From Erpobdella octoculata (lineage: Eukaryota; Annelida; Clitellata; Hirudinida; Erpobdellidae): DNA of 64,000 nucleotides. The notes under the pieces are model-generated. The model ran no database searches. It was not told the DNA's origin and saw nothing but the letters and a program-made list of their open reading frames with translations. The stretch lies in contig OZ022241.1 of the NCBI GenBank assembly GCA_963978895.1, positions 2,664,996 to 2,728,995 on the forward strand. The letters are read 5' to 3'. Positions 1 through 12,119 of the stretch are shown here, piece after piece; within the stretch, counting starts at the first letter, position 1; each line of letters begins with the position of its first letter. The position numbers were made by a program, and so were the translations under genes.

Positions 1-221
1 GTGTTCAAGTTTTAACTGGATTAGAATGACAGGAATAATGCTAATTCTCACTTCCATTACGATCAACATCATCACCATCATTATAAATTCCATCAAATTC
101 ACTTGAAGTTAATCCCTTTGTTCTTTGGCCTCCTGGAATTTTAACTGTTTTTCTTCAAGGATAGTGAAAGGAGTTGGTTAACTCTGCAAAACACATAACG
201 TGAGAAATGCATGTAAACGAA
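1..221 (+). repeat. Third, partial copy of the 10.97/30.07-kb duplicated unit
   Basis: The bases match 11.4-11.89 kb and 30.5-30.99 kb. All three share the 'aactggattagaatg' start, the ATC-rich stretch, 'ctggaattttaactg' and 'gtgaaaggagttg'. This copy lacks about 270 bp found in the others and stops at the GAT microsatellite. It shows the duplicated unit exists in at least three copies. It has no coding potential. Confidence 0.75.
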
Positions 222-261
<40 letters not shown>

Positions 262-382
262 GCGGCGACGACGACGACGACGACGATGATGATAAGGATG
301 ATGATGATGATGATGATGATGACGACGACGACGACGACGATGAAGACGACGACGACGATGATGAAGATGACGATGACGATGG
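221..382. repeat. GAT/GAC trinucleotide microsatellite
   Basis: Imperfect run of GAT, GAC and GGC triplets. Open frames here give only poly-Asp or poly-Ser and are not genes. Confidence 0.95.
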
Positions 383-1600
383 CACCCCTGGTATAGAGTA
401 TAGTGTAGTCGTTTTATCTGCGAACACTAGACATGTTGGTGTTTAACCTACGAAACAGTGAATTACGGTAATGGCTTTAACATAAATTTTTGATTCTAAC
501 GTCTAAATAGTAAAAATCCACCTTTACCCATGTTCTTTCCTATGGCTCGTTTTCGAATAAGGCGATAAAAGCAGCCTCATCGGCCAACGTACATAAGAAA
601 TTATATGAAAAGAATAATTATATCAGCGTCCTTAGTCTACCCGTGACTGACAAACAGAAATATAAATCTTAAATATTCAACTGATGTTGGTATGTAGTGG
701 AGACAACCTATCAGTTTCACCAAGTACGTAATAAGCCAGCTAACCAACACACACTGCATCGCTCTAAAAAATAACGACGCTGCTATAGCGCATAGGCCAT
801 AGAAGATACCCTGTTGTTATGAAACCTAAATAATAAAATATGTACATGAAAACAGCAAGAAGTAGCTAACAAGGTAAAAAACTTCTTTGCTAAATTAAGT
901 TCTGAAATTTAAAATTTCATACGCCTCCATAGGCTATCCCATCCAATATCGAATAAAACCTGTTTTGAACGGTTTACAGATGAACGTTATTGGCTATAAA
1001 TCGAATTAATTCCAAATGTATTTAGTTATTCATCGAGATTAAATAATATTCATTGATAAAAATTATTTCTCAGTTACTAATTCAATTATTTTTCAATTTA
1101 AAATCATGTTTATCTTATCCTAAATAAAAAGTATTTTCAAATTTTTAAAGCTGCTAAACTACGCAGCCAGTTGTTAATTGCGACGCATGAAAATTACAGA
1201 ACGTAGTAAACACCATATATACTAATATACTATACGATACCACGTGATAACATAATTTTTCAAACATTGCCCAGGACAGCTGTTCATTTTTCTTATTGCA
1301 TCCAAATAAATTGGGCAATTTTGTTGCATCTGTTTTTCTTTGGATAAATATATATAATATATCCAATAATAATAATATTTATTAGTTTATTTTCAAACCT
1401 TTGTCAGACCGCAATGGCGGTTTACATTATTATTACATTACATTATTTTGGCAGCTTGCACATAAGACTAGCGTATGTGGTGTTTAACGGCGCCGATGGC
1501 AGCCCCACATATTACACGATTGCTCCACAAGCACACGAAGGACTTTAACCTCCAGCCGAACTTGGTACTCATTAGTAATATATTGCAGTACCATCTAGTT
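383..1600. other. Intergenic, no gene seen
   Basis: AT-rich DNA with stops in all frames. The 5' flank of the PAN-domain gene begins in its last few hundred bases. A short inverted repeat around 'ccgcaatggcgg' lies near 1410. Confidence 0.6.
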
Positions 1601-1603
1601 GTG

Positions 1604-1610
1604 TATATAA
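1604..1610 (+). promoter_or_regulatory. TATA box of the PAN-domain gene
   Basis: TATATAA lies about 25-30 bp upstream of two initiator-like TCAGT sequences (about 1625 and 1635). The spacing is that of a focused RNA polymerase II core promoter. A splice donor follows at 1669, which supports a short non-coding first exon. Confidence 0.7.
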
Positions 1611-1668
1611 GGCACATAAACATCTCAGTGGACTTCAGTTTTAAACGTAGAATTCAATAAAAATCAAG

Positions 1669-1803
1669 GTAAGGAATTAACTATATTCTATGACAATATA
1701 TAGTAACTTTTGTTAATAATTGCTCATTGATATCAAATGGAATCATTAGCATAATACAAGCTCTGTTATGCCATACTATCTGTCTGTTTAATTTTTTTTT
1801 CAG
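1669..1803 (+). other. 5' UTR intron of the PAN-domain gene
   Basis: The donor is AAG|GTAAGG after 1668. The acceptor is a T-rich tract ending TTTTTTTTTCAG at 1803. The predicted intron is 135 nt and separates the first exon (about 1627-1668) from the coding exon. Confidence 0.65.
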
Positions 1804-1851
1804 GCGTGATACTTATCCTTGAAAGGTATTCTTAAATTTTATATATAGAAA

Positions 1852-2157
1852 ATGCGGTTGTTGATAATGCTGCTAATACTGGTTGGCGGGACATCAGCCT
1901 TCCAGTTCGACCAGTTTTACCATGGCGAAGGCGGCGTCCAATGGGCCATGGGCTGCGACATCTTCGGCGGCGACATCGGGAATACCCGCATGCCCGCAGA
2001 GCTATTAATGCACTGCGGATTGAAATGCATCGAAAACAGCCAATGCAACTATTTTGCCTGGTATAACGACGTCTGTTACATGAAAAGGTTGTCTAGTTTT
2101 CCCGACTTCATGTCCCAAGATAATGGCGTCTGTGGTTGGGTCATTGGCCGCAACTGA
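1852..2157 (+). CDS. Small secreted PAN/Apple-like protein, 101 aa
   Basis: A hydrophobic signal peptide (residues 1-16, likely cut after GTSA) is followed by one compact domain with six cysteines at 35, 55, 59, 65, 75 and 94. The central CGLKC...C...C spacing and the last cysteine before GW fit a PAN/Apple fold, in which three disulfides hold a small domain that binds protein or sugar. The product is therefore probably secreted. The start is the first ATG after the 5' UTR acceptor, in context AAAATG. The exon is clearly more GC-rich than its flanks, which supports real coding. AATAAA at 2392-2397 is the likely poly-A signal. The gene stands alone. A single PAN domain with no other module is short for the family. 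The domain call is by cysteine pattern only and the ligand is unknown. Confidence 0.75.
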   Translation: MRLLIMLLILVGGTSAFQFDQFYHGEGGVQWAMGCDIFGGDIGNTRMPAELLMHCGLKCIENSQCNYFAWYNDVCYMKRLSSFPDFMSQDNGVCGWVIGRN

Positions 2158-2470
2158 GGACAAGAGAGGTCAAGGAACTAAAAATAAGTTGAGAATACTC
2201 TGCGCCATCAACTGAACGAGTTGAACGTTATGAATTATTTATTATTTAAAAAAAAAGCTAATCCAGTTTTTAATGATGAAAACTGTTTGTGTTGAATTCT
2301 GTCATCTTTATAAAAGGATGTTTTCTTCAAACATTTTTTCTCTTGAAAATGACGCAATTTCATTTTGATTTCTTTATTGATTGAAAAATTTAATAAAATA
2401 AACCATATAATATTGTACCACACGAACGTTGCTTTATATGTAGTTTTATAGTTTTTTTAAAGCTATTTTG

Positions 2471-2535
2471 ATCATCATCATCATCATCATCATCATCACC
2501 ATCATCGTTATCATCATCATCATCATCATCATCAG
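2471..2535. repeat. ATC microsatellite
   Basis: Mostly perfect ATC repeats with a few substitutions. A short (ATC)7 tract lies at about 3823-3843. Confidence 0.9.
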
Positions 2536-2539
2536 TTTC

Positions 2540-4100
2540 GCCATATTTACTAAAACAAAATTTTCCTATAACTGTTGCAAACTTCAGATTGTTTAGTTGC
2601 TCCTTAATCTTTTAGAATTTATTAATAAATTGGCTTGCTTCAAATAAACTAAATATTTTAAAAATATACACTATTGAATGTTCTGTACATTTGTTATAAA
2701 TCTCGAATTTACCGCAAACAGTTGTTTTTTCAAAAAAAAACCTTGAACTTTATATAACATTGTTTACCTCTATAATTTGATTTACAAGGTCATGCACATA
2801 TAAAATTAATTTCTTGTAAAATATTGTATTGATTTTGACAATTACCTTTTCCTGTTGAATTTTTCCAACAACCCGGTCATTAACGTATTGGAGAAAAAAT
2901 TAATTTCTCCGTGGTTATTGGTTAGAATTGAAAAATCCAACATATAACTGATGGAGAAATCTAAAGAAAATTTGGCAAAAGGTAGACCACAGAGGGTACG
3001 CCGTTTAAGAAAAAAGTTTCAAACCCGTGCGATCAACTACAAGGGGTACCCTAATTCTAGAGTTAGAACTTGGTTTCGGTTTACGGTTGCGACTCTCAAT
3101 AAATTGATCTAATTTTCACATGTTTTTGTTAACTCTCATTTGTCCGGATGTCCATATGATGCCCGCGGAAAATTAGAAACCTGGAAAATTATTATAAAAT
3201 TAATCCACTTTAAAATACAATAAAGTTCAGTTAAGCTAAAATAACTATTGAAAAATGTGAAAAACAAAAATCATTAAAAATAATGATAATGACGACAAAA
3301 CTTTTATCGTTATAGTAACTATGAACATCTTTTGTTTACGATTCGTTGGGCAATAATATTGATTTTTTTACATAAAAAACCAGAGTTTTGATAATTAAAT
3401 AATCAGATTCAAGGATTACTTGAACAAATATTTTTTAAATAGTAAATAATAACTAAATTATTTTCTCTGCAAAATACAAAACAATTTTTCTGTAGGAACT
3501 TCTGCGCATATATAATGTCGAAACTTAATCAAAGTAATCAAATCAAACACTGACAGCGATACGAAGTGGCTAAAAGCATAAAGGAGAAACAAATAATGCA
3601 AGTGAGAAATTAAGTAAATATATCAACGGGATGAAATAAACATTTGAATACTGTGGTAGAGAAGATGATTTTGAAAAAAATGTATTTATTTTTTTAGTAA
3701 TTTTTTTTAGATAAAGCTGTAACTTTTGTCGATAAACAAAATAATTAAAAAATATAAACGACAGAGATGCATAAAAAATTATTATATCAATCATACTAGT
3801 ACCACTCTACTGAACAAAAATCATCATCATCATCATCATCATCGCCGGAAATTGAGGCACAATTTCATTTAATTTCAATGCATTTTGAACTAAAGCAAAT
3901 TAAAAAATTACATTTTTTTAGTTACCAACATGGTACTATTACTTTACCTTTAAATTTATAATTTTAATATTTTATTATTGAGCCAAAGGTGAGGGGTGTT
4001 TAAACTACCAAAACCCCTTAGATCCGCAACTGACATTCATTGATAAAACAAAAATCGATATTGTTTAGAAACACCACCGACTGAATGCTCCTTATGTGCA
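2540..4100. other. Non-coding DNA with old dispersed repeats
   Basis: No coding frame is seen. About 3280-3345 (TATAGTAACTA...CATCTTTTGTTTAC) resembles 49975-50040. About 4030-4130 resembles 14.27-14.34, 33.42-33.49 and 51.82-51.91 kb, sharing TTATGTGCATAAATTCAAAA. These are diverged members of the repeat family that also fills 9-14 kb. Confidence 0.6.
3467..3520 (+). repeat. Dispersed core motif, copy a (diverged)
   Basis: Contains the recurring order GCAAAAtACAAAACA, CTGtaggAACTTCTGCGC, ATATATAATG. The downstream CTCGCAGT part is not recognisable. Confidence 0.6.
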
Positions 4101-4131
4101 TAAATTCAAAATAATAAACCATTCAAATGCT

Positions 4132-4303
4132 AACTCTGCCTTGCATTTGCAAGCCAGTCCCAAGCCTGGAGAAAGGAGGAGGGAAAAGTTAAAAAGAACA
4201 AATTATGATCCACGACAGGAAGTACTTAGGTGCTTCCTACATACAGCCATTTCAGTCTTAAAACACCTGGTGTAAAGGACTATAAACTATTATAAAAAAA
4301 ACT
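4132..4303 (+). mobile_element. SINE-like retroposon with 11-bp target duplication
   Basis: About 172 bp running from 'aactctgcc' to an A-rich tail after 'ctataaactattat', flanked by direct repeats ATTCAAATGCT at 4121-4131 and 4304-4314. The body holds 'gccagtcccaagcctgg' and an imperfect palindrome around 'ggaagtacttaggtgcttcc'. Three more copies stand in tandem at 50354-50918. The target duplication and A-rich tail point to LINE-driven retroposition. No A box or B box is evident, so it may instead be the 3' end of a LINE. Confidence 0.75.
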
Positions 4304-4531
4304 ATTCAAATGCTGCTGGTATATTTCCTAAGAAGAAGATACAAGACTTCCCCTCAGTGTCAGTGCTGAAATTTCTAAACTATTCCGATTCAGGAATTGA
4401 TGCCACCTCAGTGTACTCCTTTTTGCTTTCCATTACGGTGACCACATTGAGTCCAGACCCCTTGCTTTCCAGGTAATAAAGTCGGAAACCTTCAATTTGA
4501 TAGAAAGTATAATTAAAGAAAATATTATCAA

Positions 4532-4650
4532 CTAGCTGAGTACCCGGCCAACCTGAGCCGGGAGATCGGAGGCCAAACCTTCTTAATATTCTACCTCCTT
4601 GCCAAATCTCACCGAGATCGCTCCAGCGGTTTAGATTAACTTTTATGGTC
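4532..4650 (-). mobile_element. Helitron family D, 3' end
   Basis: Read on the minus strand it ends in a 6-bp-stem hairpin CCCGGC...GCCGGG, about ten bases, then CTAG followed by T. That is the canonical Helitron 3' end. The 5' end was not found. The AT-rich sequence up to 4992 may belong to it. Confidence 0.6.
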
Positions 4651-4992
4651 GTATTTTATAACCTATTTTAATATACTCGATTTCATTATTTATTAATTTA
4701 ATTGATTGATAATTTTTATTTTTAAAGAATAATTAAATAATTTGTTAATAAATTGTCAAATAAAAATATTTTAATTTTTTATAAGTTTTAATAAAACTTT
4801 GAATAAGATTTCTACAGCTTAATTAAATAAATTGCGATTCAATTTTAAATATTGTTTTTTAAAGATTAATTTATTTTAATTAATATTTATTTCTTTTAAA
4901 ATATTTTAGCAATTTGTATTTATAACCTATTTTAATATTACTCTATTTATTATTCATTAATTTATTGATTGATAATTTTTATTTTTAAAGAA

Positions 4993-5716
4993 TCTATATT
5001 ATAGTAGCCCACGTCATCACTCACTCACTCACTGATTCTGTCACGCTTACGTAATTAGTCGTATAGACAATATCGATGTGCACGTAAGAATTTATTGCAC
5101 GCAGGCGTGTAATAAAATTTATTATGCAATTGTACCTATATACACTCTCGATCAGTCCTAGAGATCAAAAGAAGTGACGCTGAAATCGAAAATATTATAT
5201 AATGAGATTTAAAAAAATCTCAGAACCAAGGACCACTTCTCAACAATGGCCGTCAATTTACAAGAAATGTCGTGTATACTAGAATTCTTTAATAACTAAT
5301 TATTGCACTCTTTAATTTCACATCATTTGAATTTATATGAAATACTTTAGTAAATTGAAAACTTGAACAAAATAAAAAATTTCATTAAATTTGCTTATAT
5401 AGACAAAAAATTGTTATGGTTATCAAATGTCATTTTGTTTTTGTTGACTATATTTTATAAAATGTATCCAAAGTACATCGTAATTTTAAAACATCCGTCC
5501 TTGGGACGGGCAAAACCACTATGTATGTATGTAAGCAATTACGCAGCAGGCAGCAATCAGCAGTTGATAAAAATTAGTGAGCGCAGGCGTGTAATAAAAG
5601 TTATTACAGAAGTGTAAAAAGACAGTCTCAAAGATAAAAAAAGGTGGTACTGCAATCAGAAAAGAACATATAATTAGATTTTAAAAAATCCGTAATTTTT
5701 GACGGGCTAACTCTAG
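4993..5716 (+). mobile_element. Helitron family C1, short non-autonomous, both ends present
   Basis: Starts with TCTATATTATAGTAGCCCA after an A and ends with the hairpin arms CCGT...ACGG, then CTAG, before a T. Host sequence resumes across the insert: similar AT-rich text ('taaataatttgttaataaattg' type) occurs before 4992 and after 5717. It is 724 bp and carries no helicase. A second hairpin (CCGTCCTTGGGACGG, about 5491) may mark an internal older end. The same family in reverse is the outer element at 33650-36298. Confidence 0.8.
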
Positions 5717-5883
5717 TAATTTAATATTTGTTTAATAAATTGCCAAATAAAAATGTTCTAATTTTTTATTAGTTTTAATTAAATTTTGAATAAGATTTCT
5801 ACAGAATAATTAAATAAATTGCTCTAAGCTTTTTGCGTTCAATTGATGTGTTTTTAATGTTATCCAAAACCATTTTTCAGCAG

Positions 5884-6331
5884 GGAACGCCTTCAGGGTC
5901 ATCCCAGTCTACCTTTTCTGTTCCAACTTTTAGCTGGTCAAATGAACAGGTAATTGCTCAAAGTTTGATTCTACTTAATTTACAAATTTTTAATCTTATC
6001 CAAAACCATTTTTTATCAGAGAATGCCTTCAGGATCAACCCAGCCTGTCCTGCACCTGCCAATGCGGATTGAGCAAAATGGGCGTTCACTGAAGCATCAT
6101 CGACTAATATTCACAGCACGAATGAAGCCTTTTGAAAAACTGTTTACAAAGGATAGAGACAATATTCGACTTCGCTGGATAGTCAAAGATGATGCAGCGG
6201 CCTCTGCTTTACGCACTGGGTCGAAGCTCAGGATTGTTGATGGTGACATTCAGTCAGATGTTGGAAATAGAATCATCAATCAAAGAGCTCAACTTGGAAA
6301 GATTAAATGGCACTTCACTGACTCGGCTTGA
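5884..6331 (+). CDS. Duplicated exon plus terminal exon of an unrecognised gene
   Basis: Two predicted exons join in phase 0. Exon A is 5884-5949 (22 codons, donor CAG|GTAATT). Exon B is 6020-6331 (acceptor ATCAG, 103 codons and a TGA). Their first codons are related (GTPSGSSQS and RMPSGSTQP), and so are the 20 or so intron bases before each acceptor, so exon B's start is a copy of exon A or the reverse. Exon B encodes a basic segment with KPFEKLFTKDRDNIRLRW and a C-terminal KLRIVDGDIQSDVGN. I recognise no domain. AATAAA at 6400-6405 would be the poly-A signal. GC content is above the flanks. No upstream exons are visible, only Helitron DNA, so this may be a gene fragment carried by a transposon and not a working gene. 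Confidence 0.5.
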
Positions 6332-6907
6332 GAAGTGGTAGAGCTTCTTGGTACTTTGATGAAGGAAGATTTGATTTTCAAGACATTTTATTTTTCTTTA
6401 ATAAAGTGTTCAACATACTGATCTATTTGGTGTTGTGTTCTTTAATAAAAAATTGCTATGATGTAACTCAATCTAAAATTAAAACACATTTTTTGAAGTT
6501 TCTTTATATGGATCAAAGTTTGTGACAATGGCTGGTAACTATGAGTAGCTACACTGGATTGTATTTTTTATTTATAGCAAAATATTAAAAGTTTATTTTA
6601 CCATGGCTTATTTATAACTACACTATTTTAAGTAATATTCAATAACAATTGTTTTTCCATAACTTTGTTTACTTCTATCAGCACATCTCTAGTAGGAATA
6701 TCAATTGTTTCTTTTTAACAAATATTTATTTATTTATTTATTAAAAAAATATTAAAAAAAAATAATTAAGTTTAATTGTTATATTTCTATTGATTTTATT
6801 TAGTATAACTATTATTTTTATATTTTTGTGATTTTGATCAGCACATCCCTAAATATTTTTGTAATTTTATTTATTTTTGTCTTTCACTTAATTATTAATT
6901 TATGCAG

Positions 6908-7016
6908 CTGCCAAGGCTCTGCTGCTGAGTGGGAGGAGGAGTTTCCCCCGAAAATAACATCTACCGTAGATTTGGTGGTGTGGTTTGCCGTCTTAAAATC
7001 GAATCATCTCGGCTAA
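6908..7016 (+). pseudogene. Possible terminal exon fragment
   Basis: A T-rich tract ending ATGCAG precedes a 35-codon frame with EWEEEFPPK near its start, ending in TAA that overlaps AATAAA at 7015-7020. It is more GC-rich than its flanks. The pattern is that of a last exon, but no partner exon is found and the product is unknown. Confidence 0.3.
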
Positions 7017-7140
7017 TAAAAATTAATTGAAACACTTGTATACTTATTATCTTTTTTAGAAAAAATTTTGAAATTTCATTTCAACTGCCTAGAATGGCCT
7101 TGATTAAGCTTGACACAGAAGGATTGAAGGCAGGCAGCTA

Positions 7141-7497
7141 TCTATATATATAACAATGAATGTGTGTATGTTTATGCATTGCTACACCATTCATCCGATC
7201 GTAATGAAATTTTCACACAACCTTGAGAGTCAAGAGGAATCAAATATAGAAAAAAAAATTAAAATCCGTCACAAAATGAGCGGAGCGGGTGAGTGAGCGG
7301 GAACTATACACATATATATATATACACATACATATACATACATAAATGAGCAAAAACGGGAACGGGAAGCCAACTGAGAGCGATAGATAGAGCGGGAAAG
7401 GGAAAGCGACCGAGAACGGGAAAGCAACCGGGAACGGGAAAGCGACCGGGAGCTGGAAAACGACCGAGAGCGGGAAAGCGACCGGGAGCAGAAAAGT
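7141..7497 (+). mobile_element. Helitron family A4, 5' part
   Basis: Begins with TCTATATATATAACAATGAA after an A, then the family block 'cattgctacaccattcatcc' and a short array of the 18-bp unit GACCGGGAACGGGAAAGC. It breaks off before the 3' hairpin. Open frames in the array (Ser-Arg or Asp-Arg-Glu repeats) are artefacts. Confidence 0.75.
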
Positions 7498-8105
7498 TTT
7501 AATAACAAAATAGTCTGTTAAAAAACTGCAGTTTTAACTAAATAGTTTGTTAACATTACTGTTTTGAGTGTTTAGATTCTGTTCTAATTGAGTACTTGAA
7601 ACACCTCTGAAAATGCGTTCCTATTGGTTTTATAAGTTGTGTTGAAAACTTTACGTTAGCTTGCTGTTCCATACTACCGCAAGGGCAATGCCATTATTCC
7701 ACTAGGTAAATTTAGCACGATCAGTGGCACTAGCGTCCTGTCGTAATCTTTAACAAAAGTAAGTTTTACTATCCTAAAAAATATTACAAAGAAAGATTGA
7801 AAAAATTGACCAAGTTTAGTGGTATAATAACTAAATAGCCAGAAATGCTAACTAGTTTGGATGGAGGTGTCTTCTAAGGTTTTCAATATTGAAATATTAT
7901 TTTAATTTACTGGTTAATCTGAAATAAACATCAAATTTTAGAAACTACATATTTAAGTCCTAAAGGTCAAGTTTAGTGTTATAAGCAATTTAGTTTAATT
8001 CACAAATATCCATAAATACTAACTTTAAAGTTGGGAGAATTGTTTTGTTTCTATGTTTATTTTCTACATGAAAAGAGATCGGGAAAGAAAGAAATAGATA
8101 GATAG

Positions 8106-8459
8106 ATGGATGTATGGATGGATGGATGGATGGATGGATGGATGGATGGATGGATGGATGGATGGATGGATGGATGGATGGATGGATGGATGGATGGATG
8201 GATGGATGGATGGATGGATGGATGGATGGATGGATGGATGGATGGATGGATGGATGGATGGATGGATGGATGGATGGATGGATGGATGGATGGATGGATG
8301 GATGGATGGATGGATGGATGGATGGATGGATGGATGGATGGATGGATGGATGGATGGATGGATGGATGGATGGATGGATGGATGGATGGATGGATGGATG
8401 GATGGATGGATGGAGGGTTGGACGGACGGACGGACGGATGGATGGATGGATGGATGGAT
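8106..8459. repeat. GGAT tetranucleotide microsatellite, about 350 bp
   Basis: Almost perfect GGAT repeats for more than 300 bp, decaying to GGAC at the end. All three forward frames are open only because the repeat lacks stops. Confidence 0.97.
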
Positions 8460-8474
8460 AGATGGTTAGATAGC

Positions 8475-8477
8475 TAG

Positions 8478-8551
<74 letters not shown>

Positions 8552-8560
8552 AAAGAGAAA
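8475..8560. repeat. GA dinucleotide tract
   Basis: Purine run of GAAA changing to (GA)n directly after the GGAT array. Confidence 0.95.
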
Positions 8561-9347
8561 AAAAGAGCAAGCCGTTTTGAGGTTCACAAATCAGTTTATC
8601 TGGTTTTCCACGGATTTTACTTGCCAGATCTTCGTACAGTGAAAAACACACACCCACAAACAGAGATTGTAAGTTGAATAAAAGTTTATAAAAAAAATGA
8701 AACACGTTTTCATCAAACATGTAGAGTGTGATTTGAACTATAGCAATTAGATAGAAGTTGATGGAGTTTTTTTTTTCAGAACCACGGGTCATTATGATAA
8801 GGTTCTGAGCATTTCACATCAAAATGTTCTACCAGATAGTCTACAGGCAAAAATAACTTGTTTGCAGGAAATCAAGCATTTTTTCCATTAAAATAAAATC
8901 AGAAATGAAACTCTTTTAAAAGTTATTTCAATAAAATGGTAAGTCACTAGAATAAATGATTGCAAAGTATCTATGTCAAACTGCGTTTATGTCCTGGTCA
9001 CGGAACCCGATCTCAATCCCGAAATCCAAAAAAGAAAGAGATATGTAATCTATAATTCTTACGTTCATGTTAATGTAAACTAACGCATATTTTTCATTAT
9101 CTCCATGACTGATATATTTGATTTGATTTCATGACAGAACATTACAGCAATAAAAAACGATTGATGCCTAATTTGATAGCCAAAAGTCTGTTTTAGTGTT
9201 TAATTTTCTATTTAAATAAAAATTAAATCAACATTTTCATATCTACTACGAAGAAATAAGTCTGTTCAAAAATTTAATAAAATATCACAACAAAAAAAAC
9301 TCTAAATGCAAAACAAAATTAAAAATTAATAATTCATCTTTTTTTTT

Positions 9348-9425
9348 GCAAAACACCAAACACCTCTCTTTACATTAACGTCTGCACTTTATTAAGACAT
9401 TATATATACTCAGCCGTTGAGCAGG
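9348..9425 (+). repeat. Dispersed core motif, copy b
   Basis: TGCAAAACACCAAACACCTC, then TTAACGTCTGCAC, TATATATAC and AGCCGTTGAGC. It follows the order of the other copies. Confidence 0.6.
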
Positions 9426-9469
9426 GGTAGAAGTTAAAATGGATGTACAATTGTGTCCAATTGCTTATA

Positions 9470-9835
9470 GTACAAAATTGACATATCTGTCTACAAGCTG
9501 ATGTTAGCACACGTATGGAATTTATAGAAAAATTTAAACTCAAAACTTGTTGCTTTAAAACGTTTACAAGAACAATAGTAAGCGTCTCGGTCTCACAGAT
9601 AAAAAGGATAATTATATTTTTTATTATTTTTTCTGTATTTTTATGTTTATCTTCAACGGAGTATGGAAACGGTTTATTGTTCTAGCGATTAAAATGTTTT
9701 TTAAGAGCAATAAATAATTTGAACGATTTTTTTAAAATTAAAATATAGACTGATAGGAGGTTTATATTCAATTTCTGCAGCGTGGGGCGATTCAGTCCTA
9801 CTAATTTATGGGCTTGTGATTGTAATAAGGCTGGA
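9470..9835 (+). repeat. Inverted duplicate of 25165-25540
   Basis: About 370 bp whose reverse complement recurs at 25165-25540 with perhaps 93-95% identity by eye (for example 'ggcgattcagtcctac' against 'gtaggactgaatcgcc'). The copies lie 15.7 kb apart. Confidence 0.8.
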
Positions 9836-10832
9836 CTATAAAATAAAATAAAATATGTGTTTGCAGTTTTCAAGAAAAGTTATGAATGTTGTTAACATAA
9901 AAAATTGTACTAATCAGTTATTGCTCAGTGTAATACCAAAAGAAACTAAGTGTTTTATAGACACACGTTTTTGTTATATAAAAAACAAATAAACTATAAA
10001 AACTTCTTTTATTTAAATTTCTTTGTATATTTGAAATAGGCAGATACTAATTTAATGCAATTTTTTCTGAAAATATAAGTCTCTGAAATAGATAAACATA
10101 GAATACGGTTTCTAAAGACTAGACACATGAAAATAATATTTTTGGTGTAAACTTGATATTTCAACATTCATGAACACAAATTCTGATAATTAATAATTTC
10201 AATATTATTTTACAAAAACAATATTCTAATATGCACAGAAAAATACTAATATCGATAAATTAACGATTTGACACGAACATTTTAGATCGCTCGGATTACG
10301 GGAAATGAGTAAATGTTAACTTCAAAATTTAAAAAAAAATGTTTTCTTTAAATGAACTGAACAATGAGGTTTTTAAAATTTATTTAATAACATTAAATTG
10401 CTACCTAGCGAATACTTCAGAACCAATTGGTTTTTTAAACTGAGCACAGAAAGTTTGATTTTTATTGAGCATTTTATGCTCGATTTAATTTCCAGATGTC
10501 GACAGGAAGTAGGGCCAATTTGAACTGTCCAAGAAATCTGTGAACTTAATAGAAAGCCTTTTATTTTTCGGTAGCTATAAACACACAATTTTAGATCGAT
10601 CGAATAATGGGAAGTAGGTAATGTTTGTGGCTGACAAACAAGCCAGCATAAAATAGCGAAATTAATATAAAAGATATAAGAACGCAAAATAGAAAACATC
10701 TTTAACGCTTTACGATCCAAAGTATATTCCACATTTTTGTACAAACTTGTTTTCGTCGCTCTTATTTGAAGACTAGTGTCATCACAAAAAAGACAGTATT
10801 TTTTTTGATAAATTTAGGAGAATCACCAATAA

Positions 10833-10971
<139 letters not shown>

Positions 10972-11246
10972 CAACTGAAACGTCGCATGATTTTATTGCT
11001 GGCTGGTTGTTAACTTCATTATTATAAATGTTTATGTAAATAAATTTTAAAAGATATAATGGTATATTTTTTATTTTCTATCTGCAAATTTAAAACATTT
11101 AAAACTACTAAACCAGAGTGTTAATGTTTTATTTTAACACAAGAAACGTATTTGTCAAGACTATTAATTTTGGAAATTTAAAATGCTATTCATATGTCAT
11201 AAACATAGAAATTATACAGTTTATTATTTCAAGGTAATAAATTGTT

Positions 11247-11325
11247 TGCTAAACACAAAACACCTCTCATGCATTAAAATTCTAGAATAAATAAAAATTT
11301 ATAAGCAGTCTGCATAGGGCTAGTG
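11247..11325 (+). repeat. Dispersed core motif, copy c
   Basis: GCTAAACACAAAACACCTCT, then a diverged middle and GCATAGGGCTAGTGG. Its duplicate is near 30345-30425. Confidence 0.55.
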
Positions 11326-12030
11326 GTTAATAAACCTTGAAATTCATTGCATCAGATTGTAAACTTTCAAATATCTTCAAATTTGAAAAATTGCATTGTC
11401 GGAAATGTAAGTTTGTATCTTAAACCTTAACTGGATTAGAATGGCGGAATATTGGTAAGTCTCACTTCTAATCGTTGTTCACAGGCTAGCAAGGAAGCGG
11501 TGAAGTTATTATAAAAAAATTAAAAAAACCAACTAAAATGTAAACTAAACAAGTTATAAATAGCCATTCAATTAGAAATGATACAGATAGTGCTATCTAG
11601 TTCAGCCTAGTTATGTGTGTACTATTTCAACAAATTTATTTTACGGGTATTGACTTTCATTGATAACTTGATTATTGCTGTGATTGCCACAATCACTACC
11701 ATCACCATAATTACTATCCTCATCATCAATAACCATCGTTATAAATCCCATCATATTCACTGGAACTCAATCCTTCTGTTCCTTTGCTTTCCTTCCCTTC
11801 TGGAATTTTAACTGTTTTACTTTAAGTATAGTGAAAGGAGTTGCTTAACTCCGCAAGACACTCAACGTGAGCAATGCGAGTAAACGCCTTGATTGAATAA
11901 ACAACGCTTGTTCGTTATACGAACGTCTACAATTAATGCATGTTTATGACAAAATGCCGTTCATAAAGTTTGTTGCATTAATTTTATGCATTTTCAACAA
12001 AGGAACTTCAATAATATTATCTTTTAATTA

Positions 12031-12119
12031 TTGCACAACACAAAACACAACTCTCTCTGCACGAACTTCTGCACATATATTTATCACGTAAACTTGGCTG
12101 ACGGCACAGGCTGGCAGTA
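12031..12119 (+). repeat. Dispersed core motif, copy d
   Basis: TTGCACAACACAAAACACAA, CTCTCTCTGCACGAACTTCT, GCACATATAT, GGCACAGGCTGGCAGTAACA. Duplicated near 31132-31220. Confidence 0.7.

Noticed and set aside
8106..8477. Three overlapping frames of MDGW-type repeats
   Set aside because: Pure GGAT microsatellite translated in three frames.
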